A stretch of DNA of 64,000 nucleotides from JALSKU01 sp964556545 (GCA_964556545.1 CAZKWE010000059.1:43345-107344), one strand, 5' to 3'; numbered from the stretch's first letter, positions 45,078 through 55,312 are shown. The notes: generated by a model from the sequence alone, not told the origin. Numbers and translations are program-made.

Positions 45078-46343
45078 TTATATCTTTTTTGCCAATTCGA
45101 TAATTTTAAAAGATATGGATAATTTTGTATCTTTTTTCAGCTTTGTTTCATTCCCTTTTTTATCTATAAAGTCTATCTCATTGGTATCTGAGCCAAAACT
45201 GTTCTCTTTGGAAACAATATTGAGACACACTGCATCAATATCTTTGTTTTTAATTATCTCTTTTGCACTTTTTTTAGCATCAGATATATTGGTTTCAAGC
45301 TTAAAACCTATACTTTTTATATTTTTTTTGTCAAGGCTTTTTAAAATATCAATATTTTTTTTGAGCTTCAAATCAAAATTTTCTTTTATCTGTTCTTTTT
45401 TTATCTTTCCGGTCTGTTTTGAAATCGGCACAAAGTCACTGACTGCCGCAGCCATAAAGAGATATGGCATTTTTTTGATAAGTTTTGGCGATTCTTTTTC
45501 ATTGATATTCGGTTTTCTTATTATACCTTTTTTGGCTACTTCGATAGCTTTTTGACTCATTTCAAGCATCTCTTGTGAGTCTTCGACATTTATGATATGT
45601 ATATCCTGTGGCAATATACCGTTTTCGCGTGTAGTTACAAGACATACATCACTTCCTTTCAGATAAAGCGCAAGTGCAATTGATGAGGCCATTTTACCGC
45701 TTGAAAAATTTGATATATATCTGACATCATCAATTTTTTCTACAGTTCCGCCACCTGTTACGACAACTCTTCTGTCCTGCCAAAAGTCATCTTTTAAAAG
45801 TTCTCTGGCACATTTATAAAAAATTTCCGTAGGCTCAGCCATAGCTCCCACACCCTCATCATTGCATGCAAGAAGTTTGTTTTGAGGCTCTATGATGATA
45901 TTGCCAAATACTTTTAATTTTTTTAAATTTCCCTGAGTGTGAGGATTTAGATACATATTTGTATTGGCTGCGGGAGCTATCAAAATAGGTTTGTTAAAAG
46001 CCAAAACCGATTCCAGCAAAAGATTGTCCGATATGCCGGCTCCTATTTTGTTGATGGTATTGGCACTTGCAGGAGCGATAACAAATATATCCGCCCATTT
46101 TGATATACCTATATGATTATTGTCATTTGCCCAGCTTTCACTTTCCTTTGTCAGTACAACATTTTGACTGATTGCTTCAAAAGTCAAAGGAGTGATAAAC
46201 TCTTTGGCACTCTCACTCATAACAACTTTAACTTTAGCTCCGCTTTTTATAAAAAGTCTTATAAGCTCCAAAGATTTGTATATAGCTATACTGCCGGTTA
46301 TCCCTACCGCAATTTGTTTATTTTTTAACAATTTTGTATTCAT
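45078..46343 (-). CDS. coaBC: Bifunctional CoA biosynthesis enzyme CoaBC
   Basis: The 421-residue enzyme joins 4'-phosphopantothenate to cysteine and decarboxylates the product. The N-terminal flavodoxin-like CoaC half shows GITGSIAIYKSLELIR, APASANTINK and PAANTNMYLNP. The C-terminal CoaB half shows VVTGGGTVEKIDDVRYISN with FSSGKMA. It overlaps glmU by 4 bp. Confidence 0.95.
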   Translation of the reverse strand: MNTKLLKNKQIAVGITGSIAIYKSLELIRLFIKSGAKVKVVMSESAKEFITPLTFEAISQNVVLTKESESWANDNNHIGISKWADIFVIAPASANTINKIGAGISDNLLLESVLAFNKPILIAPAANTNMYLNPHTQGNLKKLKVFGNIIIEPQNKLLACNDEGVGAMAEPTEIFYKCARELLKDDFWQDRRVVVTGGGTVEKIDDVRYISNFSSGKMASSIALALYLKGSDVCLVTTRENGILPQDIHIINVEDSQEMLEMSQKAIEVAKKGIIRKPNINEKESPKLIKKMPYLFMAAAVSDFVPISKQTGKIKKEQIKENFDLKLKKNIDILKSLDKKNIKSIGFKLETNISDAKKSAKEIIKNKDIDAVCLNIVSKENSFGSDTNEIDFIDKKGNETKLKKDTKLSISFKIIELAKKI

Positions 46344-47638
46344 GAGTGTTTCCCGAAAAATTTATAAAAAAAGTTTTCTATGGTTTTTAGTTTACTTCTG
46401 CTTATGGCAAGTGATCCTTTTTTTATATCTTTTGTTACGGTAGTACCTGCGGCAATCATAACATCATCTTCTATATTTACCGGAGCTATAATTTGTGTAT
46501 CGCTTCCTATGAAAACATTTTTACCTATTTTCGTTTTATATTTTGCTTTGCCGTCATAGTTGCAAGTAATCGTTCCGGCACCTATGTTTGTTCCTTCATT
46601 TATATCGCTGTCTCCAAGATAACTTAAGTGTCCTGCTTTAACCCCTTTGAGAGTTGATTTTTTGATTTCCGTAAAATTTCCGATGCGGGAATTTTCTATG
46701 TATGACTTTGGTCTTATGTGAGCTAAAGGTCCTATTGAAGAGTTGATAATGACACTATCTTCAATAATTGAGCTTGATTTGATATGAGAATTTGTAATTT
46801 TACTGTTTTTAAGTATGGATACACAGCTTTCAATTATACACTCTCCTTCAAATTTTACTCCTTCTTCGATATATATCGTATCGGGAAGCCTGAGTGTAAT
46901 TCCGCTTGACATAAGAGTCTCTTTAATTCTCTTTTGCATTATCTCTTCGGCACCGCAGAGATCTTTTTTAGAATTAACCCCTTTGAAATTTTCCTCTTTT
47001 ACATATATGGGTTTTATAATTTTTCCATCTTTTTTTGCCAACTCTATAATATCGGTTAAATAATACTCTTTTGATTGATTATTGTTTTTTAGTAAAGGAA
47101 TGTAATTTTTGAGTATATCTTTTTTTATCAGATATACACCCGCATTCACACTTTTGATATCAAGTTCATCTTCGGTTGCATCTTTTTGTTCTATAATTTT
47201 TAAAACTTCATTGTTTTTGATAAAAACTCTTCCGTATCCGCTGGGGTCTTCAAGTCGGATAACACTCATAACTATATCAGCATCAATTTTACCAAACTTT
47301 TCCAATTCGTCACTTTTGATAAGAGGCATATCTCCGTTTAAAATCAAAACCTTGTCGTGCTTAAAATCTATATTTCTCAAAGCCCCGCCTGTACCGGGAT
47401 AATTTTTGACATCCTGTAAAACAAACTCTATATCATCAAAATATTTTTCTATCTCTTTTCGGACTAATTCCGATTGGTTATAGAGTATTACTTTTATATC
47501 GTTGCTTATCTTTTTTGATTCTTTTATAGAGTAATAAATCATCGCATGGCCACTTATGGTATGCAATACTTTTGGAAGAGTTGATTTCATTCTGGTGCCG
47601 AAACCGGCTGCCAAAATAACTATGGATATATCCTTCAT
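46340..47638 (-). CDS. glmU: Bifunctional GlmU (UDP-GlcNAc synthesis)
   Basis: GlmU acetylates glucosamine-1-phosphate and forms UDP-GlcNAc, the precursor of peptidoglycan, LPS and probably the polymer of the locus above. The N-terminal uridyltransferase shows ILAAGFGTRMKSTLPK and LNGDMPLI. The C-terminal left-handed beta-helix shows GTNIGAGTITCNYDGKAK. I chose ATG at 47638 (MKDISIVILAAG) because the 13 upstream residues do not fit the family. Confidence 0.95.
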   Translation of the reverse strand: MKDISIVILAAGFGTRMKSTLPKVLHTISGHAMIYYSIKESKKISNDIKVILYNQSELVRKEIEKYFDDIEFVLQDVKNYPGTGGALRNIDFKHDKVLILNGDMPLIKSDELEKFGKIDADIVMSVIRLEDPSGYGRVFIKNNEVLKIIEQKDATEDELDIKSVNAGVYLIKKDILKNYIPLLKNNNQSKEYYLTDIIELAKKDGKIIKPIYVKEENFKGVNSKKDLCGAEEIMQKRIKETLMSSGITLRLPDTIYIEEGVKFEGECIIESCVSILKNSKITNSHIKSSSIIEDSVIINSSIGPLAHIRPKSYIENSRIGNFTEIKKSTLKGVKAGHLSYLGDSDINEGTNIGAGTITCNYDGKAKYKTKIGKNVFIGSDTQIIAPVNIEDDVMIAAGTTVTKDIKKGSLAISRSKLKTIENFFYKFFGKHS

Positions 47639-47796
47639 ATATTTCCTTTTGTGGTAAAAATATATGAATTTTAGCAAAAAAATGATTAAAATCTCATCTA
47701 ATTACATAAAATGACGATATTATAAAAGATTTAATCAACTTTTAACGCAAAAGTCATTAAAATAAATATTAAAACTCTTATGCAAGGTGTAGATAT

Positions 47797-48564
47797 ATGG
47801 ATTTGGGAACCGTTATAGGTTTGGTGTTAACTTTAGCACTACTATTTGGTGCAATGGCAATGGGTGTCGGATTAGGGCCATATATTGATATCCCTTCCAT
47901 ACTTATAGTTTTTGGTGGAACAACCGGCGTTTTGATGATAGGTTTCAAAATGGAGCAGATCAAAGCGGCCGCGAAAGTTTTTAAAATAGCCATAAAGCCT
48001 CCGCAGATTGATTTGCAAGCAACCATTACCAAAATGGTCGAATACTCTACAAAAGCCAGAAAAGATGGTATTTTGGCACTTGAAGCAGATGCAAACAATG
48101 AAGAAAATGAATTTTTGAAAAAAGGCCTTTCTATGGCAGTTGACGGTAGTGAGCCAGATACTATAAGAGAACTTCTTGAGATAGATATGGATCAAGCAAG
48201 CGGAAGACACAAATCAAATGCTTCACTTTTTGATCAGATTGCCGGATTTGCGGGTGCTATGGGTATGATAGGAACACTTATAGGTCTTGTTGCCATGCTT
48301 TTAAATATGAGTGATCCTTCTGCTATTGGTCCTGCTATGGCAGTTGCCTTGCTTACAACAATGTACGGAGCAATGCTCGGAAATATCGTGGGTGCTCCTG
48401 TGGCAAATATACTTCTTATAAGAGATGCTGATGAAATATTGCTAAAAACACTTATTATAGAGGGTATTATGTCTATACAAGCAGGGGATAATCCGAGAAA
48501 TCTTGAGGCAAAACTATTGGCATTCCTGCCTCCGAAAGACAGAGTTAGTCAATTTGACAAATGA
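47797..48564 (+). CDS. motA: Flagellar motor stator protein MotA
   Basis: A 255-residue stator protein with four membrane helices and the cytoplasmic charged loop. The Pro pair region GAMGMIGTLIGLVAML and GPAMAVALLTTMYGAMLGN is typical. It follows an intergenic gap that also holds the glmU promoter region and starts after AAGGTG. motB follows after 12 bp and fliP after that. Confidence 0.96.
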   Translation: MDLGTVIGLVLTLALLFGAMAMGVGLGPYIDIPSILIVFGGTTGVLMIGFKMEQIKAAAKVFKIAIKPPQIDLQATITKMVEYSTKARKDGILALEADANNEENEFLKKGLSMAVDGSEPDTIRELLEIDMDQASGRHKSNASLFDQIAGFAGAMGMIGTLIGLVAMLLNMSDPSAIGPAMAVALLTTMYGAMLGNIVGAPVANILLIRDADEILLKTLIIEGIMSIQAGDNPRNLEAKLLAFLPPKDRVSQFDK

Positions 48565-48576
48565 TAAGGTAAAATA

Positions 48577-49374
48577 ATGGCAAAAAAATGTCCTGAACCG
48601 GATTGTCCGAAATGTTTGCCCGGATGGCTGGCGGCATTTGGCGATTTGATGTCACTGCTTTTGACCTTTTTTGTTTTATTGCTTTCTATGTCCAGTATGG
48701 ATGCCAAAAAGATTCAAGAAGCGGTTGGCTCACTTGCGGGAGCTCTTAGTGTGCTTGAAGGCGGAACGAAAATGGAAATAAGCAGGGAAAAAGTAGAACT
48801 TCCCTCGGTTCAGCAGATTAAGATAAGCAAAGAAAAAATGCAGCAAAAAGATATAATAGAACAATTTCAAAAAACACTGACCGAAGTAAATGAAATGTTA
48901 AAAACTACGGGCAGTCCCGATATAGTTCTTGAAGAAGCCGAAAAAGGTTTTCTTTTAAGATTGCCCGCAACTTTGCTTTTTGCACCGGCAGATGCAAGGA
49001 TTGTCAATGATGATGCTATTTTGTTTTTAAAACGAATAGCTCTTATCGTGCAAAAATTACCCAAAAATATAACAATTGATGCCATTGGATATACCGACAA
49101 CACTCCTCCGCCTATAAACAGCCCCTATAAGGATAATTGGGAACTTTCTGCCGCAAGAGGGGTATCGGTAGTAAAAGAACTTATAAAAGACGGAGTGGAT
49201 TCAAAAAGACTAAAGGCTTCAGGAAGAGCTTCAAACAATCCGGTCGCATCCAATTCCACCCAAGAAGGAAGAGCAAAAAACAGTAGAGTGGAACTCTACT
49301 TTTTTTCAGCGGGAACAAACGGTGAAAATAAAGCTCAAAAAAGTATACTTGATATGAGTAAAAACAGTAAATGA
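48577..49374 (+). CDS. motB: Flagellar motor stator protein MotB
   Basis: A 265-residue protein with one N-terminal membrane helix carrying the proton-binding D23 (AAFGDLMSLLLTFFVLL) and a C-terminal OmpA-type peptidoglycan-binding domain (DAIGYTDNTPPPINS, then LSAARGVSVVKEL). The N-terminal CPEPDCPKC gives a short Cys-rich head not typical of E. coli MotB. It overlaps fliP by 4 bp. Confidence 0.96.
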   Translation: MAKKCPEPDCPKCLPGWLAAFGDLMSLLLTFFVLLLSMSSMDAKKIQEAVGSLAGALSVLEGGTKMEISREKVELPSVQQIKISKEKMQQKDIIEQFQKTLTEVNEMLKTTGSPDIVLEEAEKGFLLRLPATLLFAPADARIVNDDAILFLKRIALIVQKLPKNITIDAIGYTDNTPPPINSPYKDNWELSAARGVSVVKELIKDGVDSKRLKASGRASNNPVASNSTQEGRAKNSRVELYFFSAGTNGENKAQKSILDMSKNSK

Positions 49375-50102
49375 GATATTTTATAGCTTTATTTTTTTCA
49401 ATTACACTTTTTGGAGCAGATAAAATTACCGTTCCGACAGTAAATCTGTCTCTTTCTGCGCCAAATACCCCGCAACAGCTTGTAGCAAGCCTAAATGTTT
49501 TGGTTGTTTTAACAATACTTGTATTGGCTCCGAGTATTGTTATGGTTATGACAAGTTTTATCAGACTTGTAGTGGTATTTTCTTTTTTAAGACAAGCTTT
49601 GGGAACCCAGCAAATGCCTCCCTCACAACTTATGGTGGCACTTGCAATGATACTTACATTTTTTATTATGCAGCCAGTTGGAGAAAAAGCTTATAATAGT
49701 GCAATAAAGCCTTATATACAAAAAAAGATAGGATATGAAGAAGCTTTTACAAAAGCTGTTAAACCGTTTAAATCTTTTATGATAAGAAATACGAGGGAAA
49801 AAGATTTGGCTCTTTTTTTTAGAATAAGACATTTGAAAAATCCAAAAAATATTGATGATGTTCCATTGATGGTTGCAATTCCTGCTTTTATGATAAGTGA
49901 ACTTAAAACTGCTTTTGAGATCGGATTTCTTATCTATATGCCGTTTTTGGTTATAGATATGGTTGTAAGTTCCGTTTTGATGAGTATGGGTATGATGATG
50001 CTTCCCCCCGTTATGATTTCACTGCCTTTTAAATTACTTATATTTGTATTGGTTGACGGTTGGAATCTTTTGGTGGGAAATCTTGTAGAGAGCTTCAAAT
50101 AA
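49371..50102 (+). CDS. fliP: Flagellar export gate protein FliP
   Basis: FliP is a core component of the flagellar type III export gate. The 243-residue protein has a signal peptide (MRYFIALFFSITLFGA), then PSIVMVMTSFIRLVVVFSFLR, QMPPSQLMVALAMILTFFIM and the C-terminal GFLIYMPFLVIDMVVSSVLM. It is the last gene of the motA-motB-fliP unit. Confidence 0.96.
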   Translation: MRYFIALFFSITLFGADKITVPTVNLSLSAPNTPQQLVASLNVLVVLTILVLAPSIVMVMTSFIRLVVVFSFLRQALGTQQMPPSQLMVALAMILTFFIMQPVGEKAYNSAIKPYIQKKIGYEEAFTKAVKPFKSFMIRNTREKDLALFFRIRHLKNPKNIDDVPLMVAIPAFMISELKTAFEIGFLIYMPFLVIDMVVSSVLMSMGMMMLPPVMISLPFKLLIFVLVDGWNLLVGNLVESFK

Positions 50103-50125
50103 ACAATAAAAGGCAAATATATAAA

Positions 50126-51232
50126 TTGAATTGCGATTATTTTGGAAAATGCGGCAGTTGTACTCTGTGGAGATATGACTATAATGAACAATTGAAGATA
50201 AAAATTAAAAAAGTAAAAGATCAATTTAAAAATTTTTATGACAAAGAAATTGAAATTTTCATATCTGAAAAAGAAAATTTTAGAAACAGAGCAGAATTTC
50301 GCATATGGCATAGTGGCGATAAAATCAGCTATGCCATGAACGGATTTGGCAAAAAAGATACAGTTTTGATAAAAAAATGCCAAATTGTCCAAAAAAAGAT
50401 ATTGAATTTAATGCCCGATATCATTTCATATATCCAAAATATACCCGTTTTAAGAGAAAAGCTTTTTGCCGTAGAATATATCAATGGTGAAAATATATTA
50501 TTAACCCTGATATATCATAAAAAAATAGACGAAATATGGTTTAATGAAGCAAAAAATATGGAAAAATACTTTAATATCCATATTATAGGCAGATGTCGTG
50601 GTATAAAATTGATACTTAGTCAGGATTTTATATACCAAAAGTTGCAAGTATTAAATAAAAAATATATTTACAAGATATATGAAAATTCATTTTTGCAGCC
50701 AAATACAAAAGTAAATGAAAAAATGATATCGTGGGTTAAAGATAATTCATCAAAATTTGGTGGAGATTTTCTTGAATTATACTGCGGACACGGTAACTTT
50801 ACACTGCCTTTAAGTGAAAACTTTGATAAGGTTTTAGCCACAGAAGTGTCTAAAAACTCCATAAGATCAGCTCTTGAAAATGTCAAGTTAAATGATATAA
50901 AAAATATATCTTTTGTAAGATTATCCAGTGAAGAGTTAACACAGGCTTTAAACAAGGAAAGAGATTTTAGAAGATTAAAAGATATAAATCTTGAGGATTA
51001 TAGTTTTGACACAGTTTTTGTTGATCCGCCAAGAGCAGGTATAGATAAAAAAACTATTCAACTGTTGCAAAGATTTAGCAATATTATCTATATATCATGC
51101 AATCCTCTAACTTTAAAAAGAGATTTGGAGATTTTAAAAACAACCCACCAAGTTGAAAAATTTGCGATATTTGATCAATTTGTTTACACGGAGCATTTGG
51201 AGTGTGGAATAATACTTTCAAAAATGGTATAA
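50126..51232 (+). CDS. trmA: TrmA-type tRNA (uracil-5)-methyltransferase
   Basis: TrmA methylates U54 of tRNAs, making ribothymidine in the T-loop. The N-terminus NCDYFGKCGSCTLW has the cysteine cluster segment. The SAM-binding motif is LELYCGHGNFTLPL, the catalytic Cys is in YISCNPLTLKRDL, and FVDPPRAG is present. I chose TTG at 50126, after AAGGCA, because the open frame upstream overlaps fliP and is unlike the family. The product is about 368 residues. Confidence 0.9.
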   Translation: MNCDYFGKCGSCTLWRYDYNEQLKIKIKKVKDQFKNFYDKEIEIFISEKENFRNRAEFRIWHSGDKISYAMNGFGKKDTVLIKKCQIVQKKILNLMPDIISYIQNIPVLREKLFAVEYINGENILLTLIYHKKIDEIWFNEAKNMEKYFNIHIIGRCRGIKLILSQDFIYQKLQVLNKKYIYKIYENSFLQPNTKVNEKMISWVKDNSSKFGGDFLELYCGHGNFTLPLSENFDKVLATEVSKNSIRSALENVKLNDIKNISFVRLSSEELTQALNKERDFRRLKDINLEDYSFDTVFVDPPRAGIDKKTIQLLQRFSNIIYISCNPLTLKRDLEILKTTHQVEKFAIFDQFVYTEHLECGIILSKMV

Positions 51233-51280
51233 TGCACGATTATTTTTATCCTGAATATTAAATTTATCTAAGGAATTGTT

Positions 51281-51712
51281 ATGGAATGTGAATTTCCCAC
51301 CGTCAATGAAAAAAATGACGAAATTAGAAAGATATTTGAAGAGGTAAAAACCATAGCTGTTATCGGGCTGTCTCCCAAGCCTGAAAAAGACAGTCATCAA
51401 GTTGCCAAATATCTTCAATCGGTAGGTTATAAGATTATACCGGTTTATCCCAAAGAGGAGAAAATTCTTGGAGAAAAGGTTTATAGATCTTTAAGTGAGA
51501 TACCTCATGGTGTTGATATGGTAGATATGTTTAGAAAACCTGCCATTGCCGATACAATAGTAGATGAAATTGCAAAAAGAGATGATGTAAAAGTACTGTG
51601 GCTTCAAAAAGGCATAGTTAATAATAATGCTGCACAAAAAGCAAAAGATATGGGTTTGAAAGTTGTACAAAACAAATGTTCTATGGTAGAACACAGAATA
51701 AATTTTTCATAA
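51281..51712 (+). CDS. CoA-binding domain protein (YccU-like)
   Basis: A 143-residue Rossmann-fold protein of the CoA-binding family: KTIAVIGLSPKPEKDSHQVAKYL, IIPVYPKEEKILG and the YccU-type ending AQKAKDMGLKVVQNKC with SMVEHRIN. Family members bind CoA; the role is uncertain. It is 49 bp after trmA and 8 bp before ilvA. Confidence 0.87.
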   Translation: MECEFPTVNEKNDEIRKIFEEVKTIAVIGLSPKPEKDSHQVAKYLQSVGYKIIPVYPKEEKILGEKVYRSLSEIPHGVDMVDMFRKPAIADTIVDEIAKRDDVKVLWLQKGIVNNNAAQKAKDMGLKVVQNKCSMVEHRINFS

Positions 51713-51720
51713 GGTTAAAA

Positions 51721-52929
51721 ATGATACCGTTAAGTGAGATAATAGAAGCAAAAAAGAGAATAAATGGGGTTGTCAATAAAACACCTTTTGCAAATGCACC
51801 TTTGCTTAGTCAAAGAGTGGGTTATGAAGTTTTTTTAAAGAAAGAAAACCTTCAGATAACCGGTGCTTACAAGATAAGAGGTGCTTACAATAAAATATCA
51901 TCTTTAAGCAAAGAAGAGAAAAAAAGAGGTGTTATAGCTGCAAGTGCAGGAAACCATGCCCAAGGAGTTGCATACAGTGCAAAGGCTTTTAATGTTCCGG
52001 CAACAATTATCATGCCAGAAGCAACTCCTCTTTTAAAAGTTGTAGGAACTAAGGCATTGGGAGCTAAAGTTGTGCTAAAAGGGGAGAATTATGATGAAGC
52101 ATACGAATATGCTTTGCAGTATGCAAAAGAAAACGGTTTAACTTTTATACACCCTTTTAAAGATGACAAGATTATGGCAGGGCAGGGTACGGTTGCACTT
52201 GAAATGTATGATGAAGTTGATGACCTTGATATGATACTCGTTCCCATAGGCGGAGGCGGACTTATAAGCGGTATAGGATCTGCTATCAAACAGCTTGATC
52301 CGCATATAAAAGTTATAGGAGTAACCGCAAAAGGAGCTCCTGCCATGTATGAATCTTACAAGGAGAAAAAAGCTCTCAGTACAAAAAATGTAAGAACAAT
52401 TGCAGATGGAATTGCCGTAAGAGATGCCAATGAAAAAAATTTAAAAATTATACTTGAATGTGTTGATGATATTATTCAAGTCAGTGATGATGAGATAGCA
52501 AATGCGGTTTTATTTTTGCTTGAGAAACAAAAGATAGTGGTTGAGGGTGCGGGAGCGGTAGGAGTAGCCGCCTTAATGCATTCAAAAATCAAAGAAGAAG
52601 GTAAAAAAGTAGGTGTAGTTATAAGCGGCGGAAATATAGATGTAGGGATGCTTTCGGTAATCATAGAAAAAGGCCAGATAAAAGCTCACAGAAAAATGAA
52701 ACTGCTTATAACTTTGATAGATAAGCCCGGAGCATTAAGACGCCTGACAGATATATTTGAAGAATTGAGTGCAAATATTATACAGATTGATTACGACAGA
52801 ACATCAACCACATTGTCTTATGGTGATGCAAATGTTACTATAGCTCTTGAGACTAAAGGTGAAGAGCATCAAGGCAACATAAGAGAAGCTTTGAAAAAAC
52901 ATGGATATAGATTTCATGAAGAATTTTAG
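51721..52929 (+). CDS. ilvA: Threonine dehydratase (biosynthetic type with ACT domain)
   Basis: The enzyme makes 2-oxobutanoate from threonine for isoleucine synthesis. The PLP lysine lies in ITGAYKIRGAYNK, the glycine loop is GGGGLISG, and SAGNHAQGVAYSA is present. A C-terminal ACT regulatory domain of about 75 residues (LITLIDKPGALRRLTDIF) suggests feedback control. Start at ATG 51721 after AAGGTTAAAA. The gene converges on thrC, with only 4 bp between them. Confidence 0.93.
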   Translation: MIPLSEIIEAKKRINGVVNKTPFANAPLLSQRVGYEVFLKKENLQITGAYKIRGAYNKISSLSKEEKKRGVIAASAGNHAQGVAYSAKAFNVPATIIMPEATPLLKVVGTKALGAKVVLKGENYDEAYEYALQYAKENGLTFIHPFKDDKIMAGQGTVALEMYDEVDDLDMILVPIGGGGLISGIGSAIKQLDPHIKVIGVTAKGAPAMYESYKEKKALSTKNVRTIADGIAVRDANEKNLKIILECVDDIIQVSDDEIANAVLFLLEKQKIVVEGAGAVGVAALMHSKIKEEGKKVGVVISGGNIDVGMLSVIIEKGQIKAHRKMKLLITLIDKPGALRRLTDIFEELSANIIQIDYDRTSTTLSYGDANVTIALETKGEEHQGNIREALKKHGYRFHEEF

Positions 52930-52947
52930 AGGATTATTCCTCTAAAA
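52924..52947. terminator. Hairpin between convergent ilvA and thrC, holding both stops
   Basis: TTTTAGAGGA (52924-52933) and TCCTCTAAAA (52938-52947) form a perfect 10-bp stem around TTAT. The ilvA stop TAG and the thrC stop lie inside it. A bidirectional terminator is the natural reading; a long T-run does not follow on either strand. Confidence 0.6.
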
Positions 52948-54418
52948 ATCTTATAATTTCATTTTTTAGCTTATCTTTTTCAATCACCGTGTTGTGTAAC
53001 ACGGGAGATTTAAACAGATCGGATATGCTTTTGGGAATTTCGGTCTGCATTGTATTTGAGATACTTTTTAGAGCTTCAAGATCGGAAAATCTGGTTTGAT
53101 TCTCACAGCTTATGGCATTCATAACGGCAGGAGCAAATTTTGTCCATTCTGCAGTTGAACAGATAACTGTTTTTCTTCTTGAACATTTTATGTCGTCATA
53201 TGCTTTTATACAGGTTGCGGTATGAGGATCCATAAGATACTCTTTGACTGAAGAGTACTCGGATATATAGTGTTTGGTTTCATCGTCATTGCAGTAGTAT
53301 CCTCTAAAGTCTTTTTTTATGCTTTCATGCTCGTCTTTTGTCAATTTGTAAAAACCGTTTTGTTTTAATGAATCCATTAATTCTTTGCATCTGTGCGCTC
53401 CAAACTTGTCAAAAAGAAGTCTCTCAACATTGGAAGATATGAGTATATCCATAGCAGGAGAGATTGTTTTTTTAAGTTTTCTGTCTCTTATGTCATAAAC
53501 ACCCTTATTGATAAGGTCGCTTAGTATATTGTTTATATTGGCTGATATGAGTATCTTTCTTATGTTTACACCCATTTTTTTTGCATAGTAAGCACCCAGG
53601 GCATCACCAAAATTTCCGCTTGGAACCGCTATATATATCTCTTCGCCTAAAGTTATGTTGTTTGATTCGACAAGTTTGATATAAGAGTAGATATGATAAA
53701 TTATCTGAAAAATAATTCTTCCAAAATTTACCGAATTTGCCGCACTTAGTTTGATATCTTTTTTTTGCAGTTCGGATTTGAATTCATCTGACGAAAGCAG
53801 AGATTTGAGTGCACTTTGAGCATCATCAAAATTGCCGTGAATTCCTATAACTTTTAAATTGTTGCCTTTTTGTGTAATCATTTGAAGTTTTTGCACATCA
53901 CTTGTGCCGCCTTCGGGATATATACATACCACTTTTATATTTTCTTTGTCTGCAAAACTGTTTAGTGTAGCCGGTCCGGTATCTCCGCTTGTAGCTGCAA
54001 GTATAAGATAATTCTCATTTTCCTCTTTTGCCAAATGAGAAAGTATATATCCGAACGGCTGAAGGGCCATATCTTTAAAAGCTCTCGTTGGACCATGGTA
54101 TAATTCACTGACAAACAGTATATCTTCTACCTGTTTGACAGGTACGACATTTTCTTTGTCATCCCATTTATCATATAAGTTTAATGCATTCTCAACTATT
54201 TTGCTTTCTATATCAATTTCAAAGAGATTTATGATTTTTTTACTAAATTCTTTGTATGAAAGTCCTATACAGTTTTTTAAAAAATTATTATCAATTTTTG
54301 GAAGAGTTTCAGGTATATAAAGCCCGCCGAAACTTGCACTCGGATTTTTTATGGCTTGTGAAAAAGTTACACTTTTGGGTTTTTTTCCATCATTTCCTCT
54401 TGTTTCTATAAAATTCAT
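52934..54418 (-). CDS. thrC: Threonine synthase
   Basis: ThrC makes threonine from O-phosphohomoserine. The 494-residue PLP enzyme has the lysine in HGPTRAFKDMALQ, the phosphate motif LAATSGDTGPAT and the later VPSGNFGDALGAYY. The protein is the longer form of ThrC. It lies 2 bp after argB and converges on ilvA, so threonine formation and use are side by side. Confidence 0.96.
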   Translation of the reverse strand: MNFIETRGNDGKKPKSVTFSQAIKNPSASFGGLYIPETLPKIDNNFLKNCIGLSYKEFSKKIINLFEIDIESKIVENALNLYDKWDDKENVVPVKQVEDILFVSELYHGPTRAFKDMALQPFGYILSHLAKEENENYLILAATSGDTGPATLNSFADKENIKVVCIYPEGGTSDVQKLQMITQKGNNLKVIGIHGNFDDAQSALKSLLSSDEFKSELQKKDIKLSAANSVNFGRIIFQIIYHIYSYIKLVESNNITLGEEIYIAVPSGNFGDALGAYYAKKMGVNIRKILISANINNILSDLINKGVYDIRDRKLKKTISPAMDILISSNVERLLFDKFGAHRCKELMDSLKQNGFYKLTKDEHESIKKDFRGYYCNDDETKHYISEYSSVKEYLMDPHTATCIKAYDDIKCSRRKTVICSTAEWTKFAPAVMNAISCENQTRFSDLEALKSISNTMQTEIPKSISDLFKSPVLHNTVIEKDKLKNEIIRFLEE

Positions 54419-54419
54419 T

Positions 54420-55265
54420 TTACTCCTTTATTACCGTTCCGATTCCCTCGCTTGTAAATACTTCAAGCAAGAGTGAGTGCTCAATTCGCCCATCAATTAT
54501 ATGAGCTTTTTTACAGCCTGCTTCAACAGCTTCAACAGAAGCATTGACTTTTGGAAGCATACCGCCGCTTATAACATTTTTTTCTATAAGATTTGATATT
54601 TCATTTTTATTGAGTGTTGATATGAGATTTTTATTTTCATCCAATACTCCAAGTGTATCAGTTAAAAATATAATTTTTTCAGCTTTTAAACTTGCGGCCA
54701 ATTTACTTGCAACCAAATCAGCATTTATATTCAATCCTGTTCCGTCATAACTTGCTGCAATCGGTGCAACAACCGGTACAAAACCATCATCCATAAGTTT
54801 TTGTATAACAGTGGTGTCAACTTTTGTTATATCGCCTACAAGTCCGTATTTGCCGTTGTCAAGTGGTTTTGCGAAAAAAAAGTTTGCATCTTTTCCGGTA
54901 ATTCCTATTGCTTTTGCACCATGGTGGTTTAGCATAGTGGTTATCTCTTTGTTGATATTGCCGCTAAGCACCATTTCAACTACTTCCATACTTTCTTTGT
55001 CGGTTACTCTTAGTCCATTGATAAATTCACTCTCGATTTTAAGCTTGTCAAGCAAGGAGGTTATCTTTTTTCCGCCACCGTGTACTATGATAAGTTTAAT
55101 ACCTACTAAATGAAAAAGAGCAATATCCTGAGCAAATTTATCTTTTAGAACTTCATTTATCTGGGCGGATCCGCCGTATTTTATCACAAATGTTTTACCC
55201 GAATGCTCTCGTATATAAGGAAGAGCATCTAAAAGTATTTGGGCTTTTTCTATCCTGGTTTTCAC
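54420..55265 (-). CDS. argB: Acetylglutamate kinase
   Basis: The second enzyme of arginine synthesis. The 281-residue protein has FVIKYGGSAQ, IIVHGGGKKI, the GLRVTD segment and NINADLVASKLA. I chose GTG at 55265 (KTRIEKAQILLDALPY) because AAAGGAG lies 8 bp upstream and the family starts here. The longer reading from 55316 includes the ribosome site and overlaps lpxK. Confidence 0.95.
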   Translation of the reverse strand: MKTRIEKAQILLDALPYIREHSGKTFVIKYGGSAQINEVLKDKFAQDIALFHLVGIKLIIVHGGGKKITSLLDKLKIESEFINGLRVTDKESMEVVEMVLSGNINKEITTMLNHHGAKAIGITGKDANFFFAKPLDNGKYGLVGDITKVDTTVIQKLMDDGFVPVVAPIAASYDGTGLNINADLVASKLAASLKAEKIIFLTDTLGVLDENKNLISTLNKNEISNLIEKNVISGGMLPKVNASVEAVEAGCKKAHIIDGRIEHSLLLEVFTSEGIGTVIKE

Positions 55266-55312
55266 CTTAAAATCTCCTTTTTGCAAAGCAAATCTTTGCT
55301 TGTGCAATTTTA

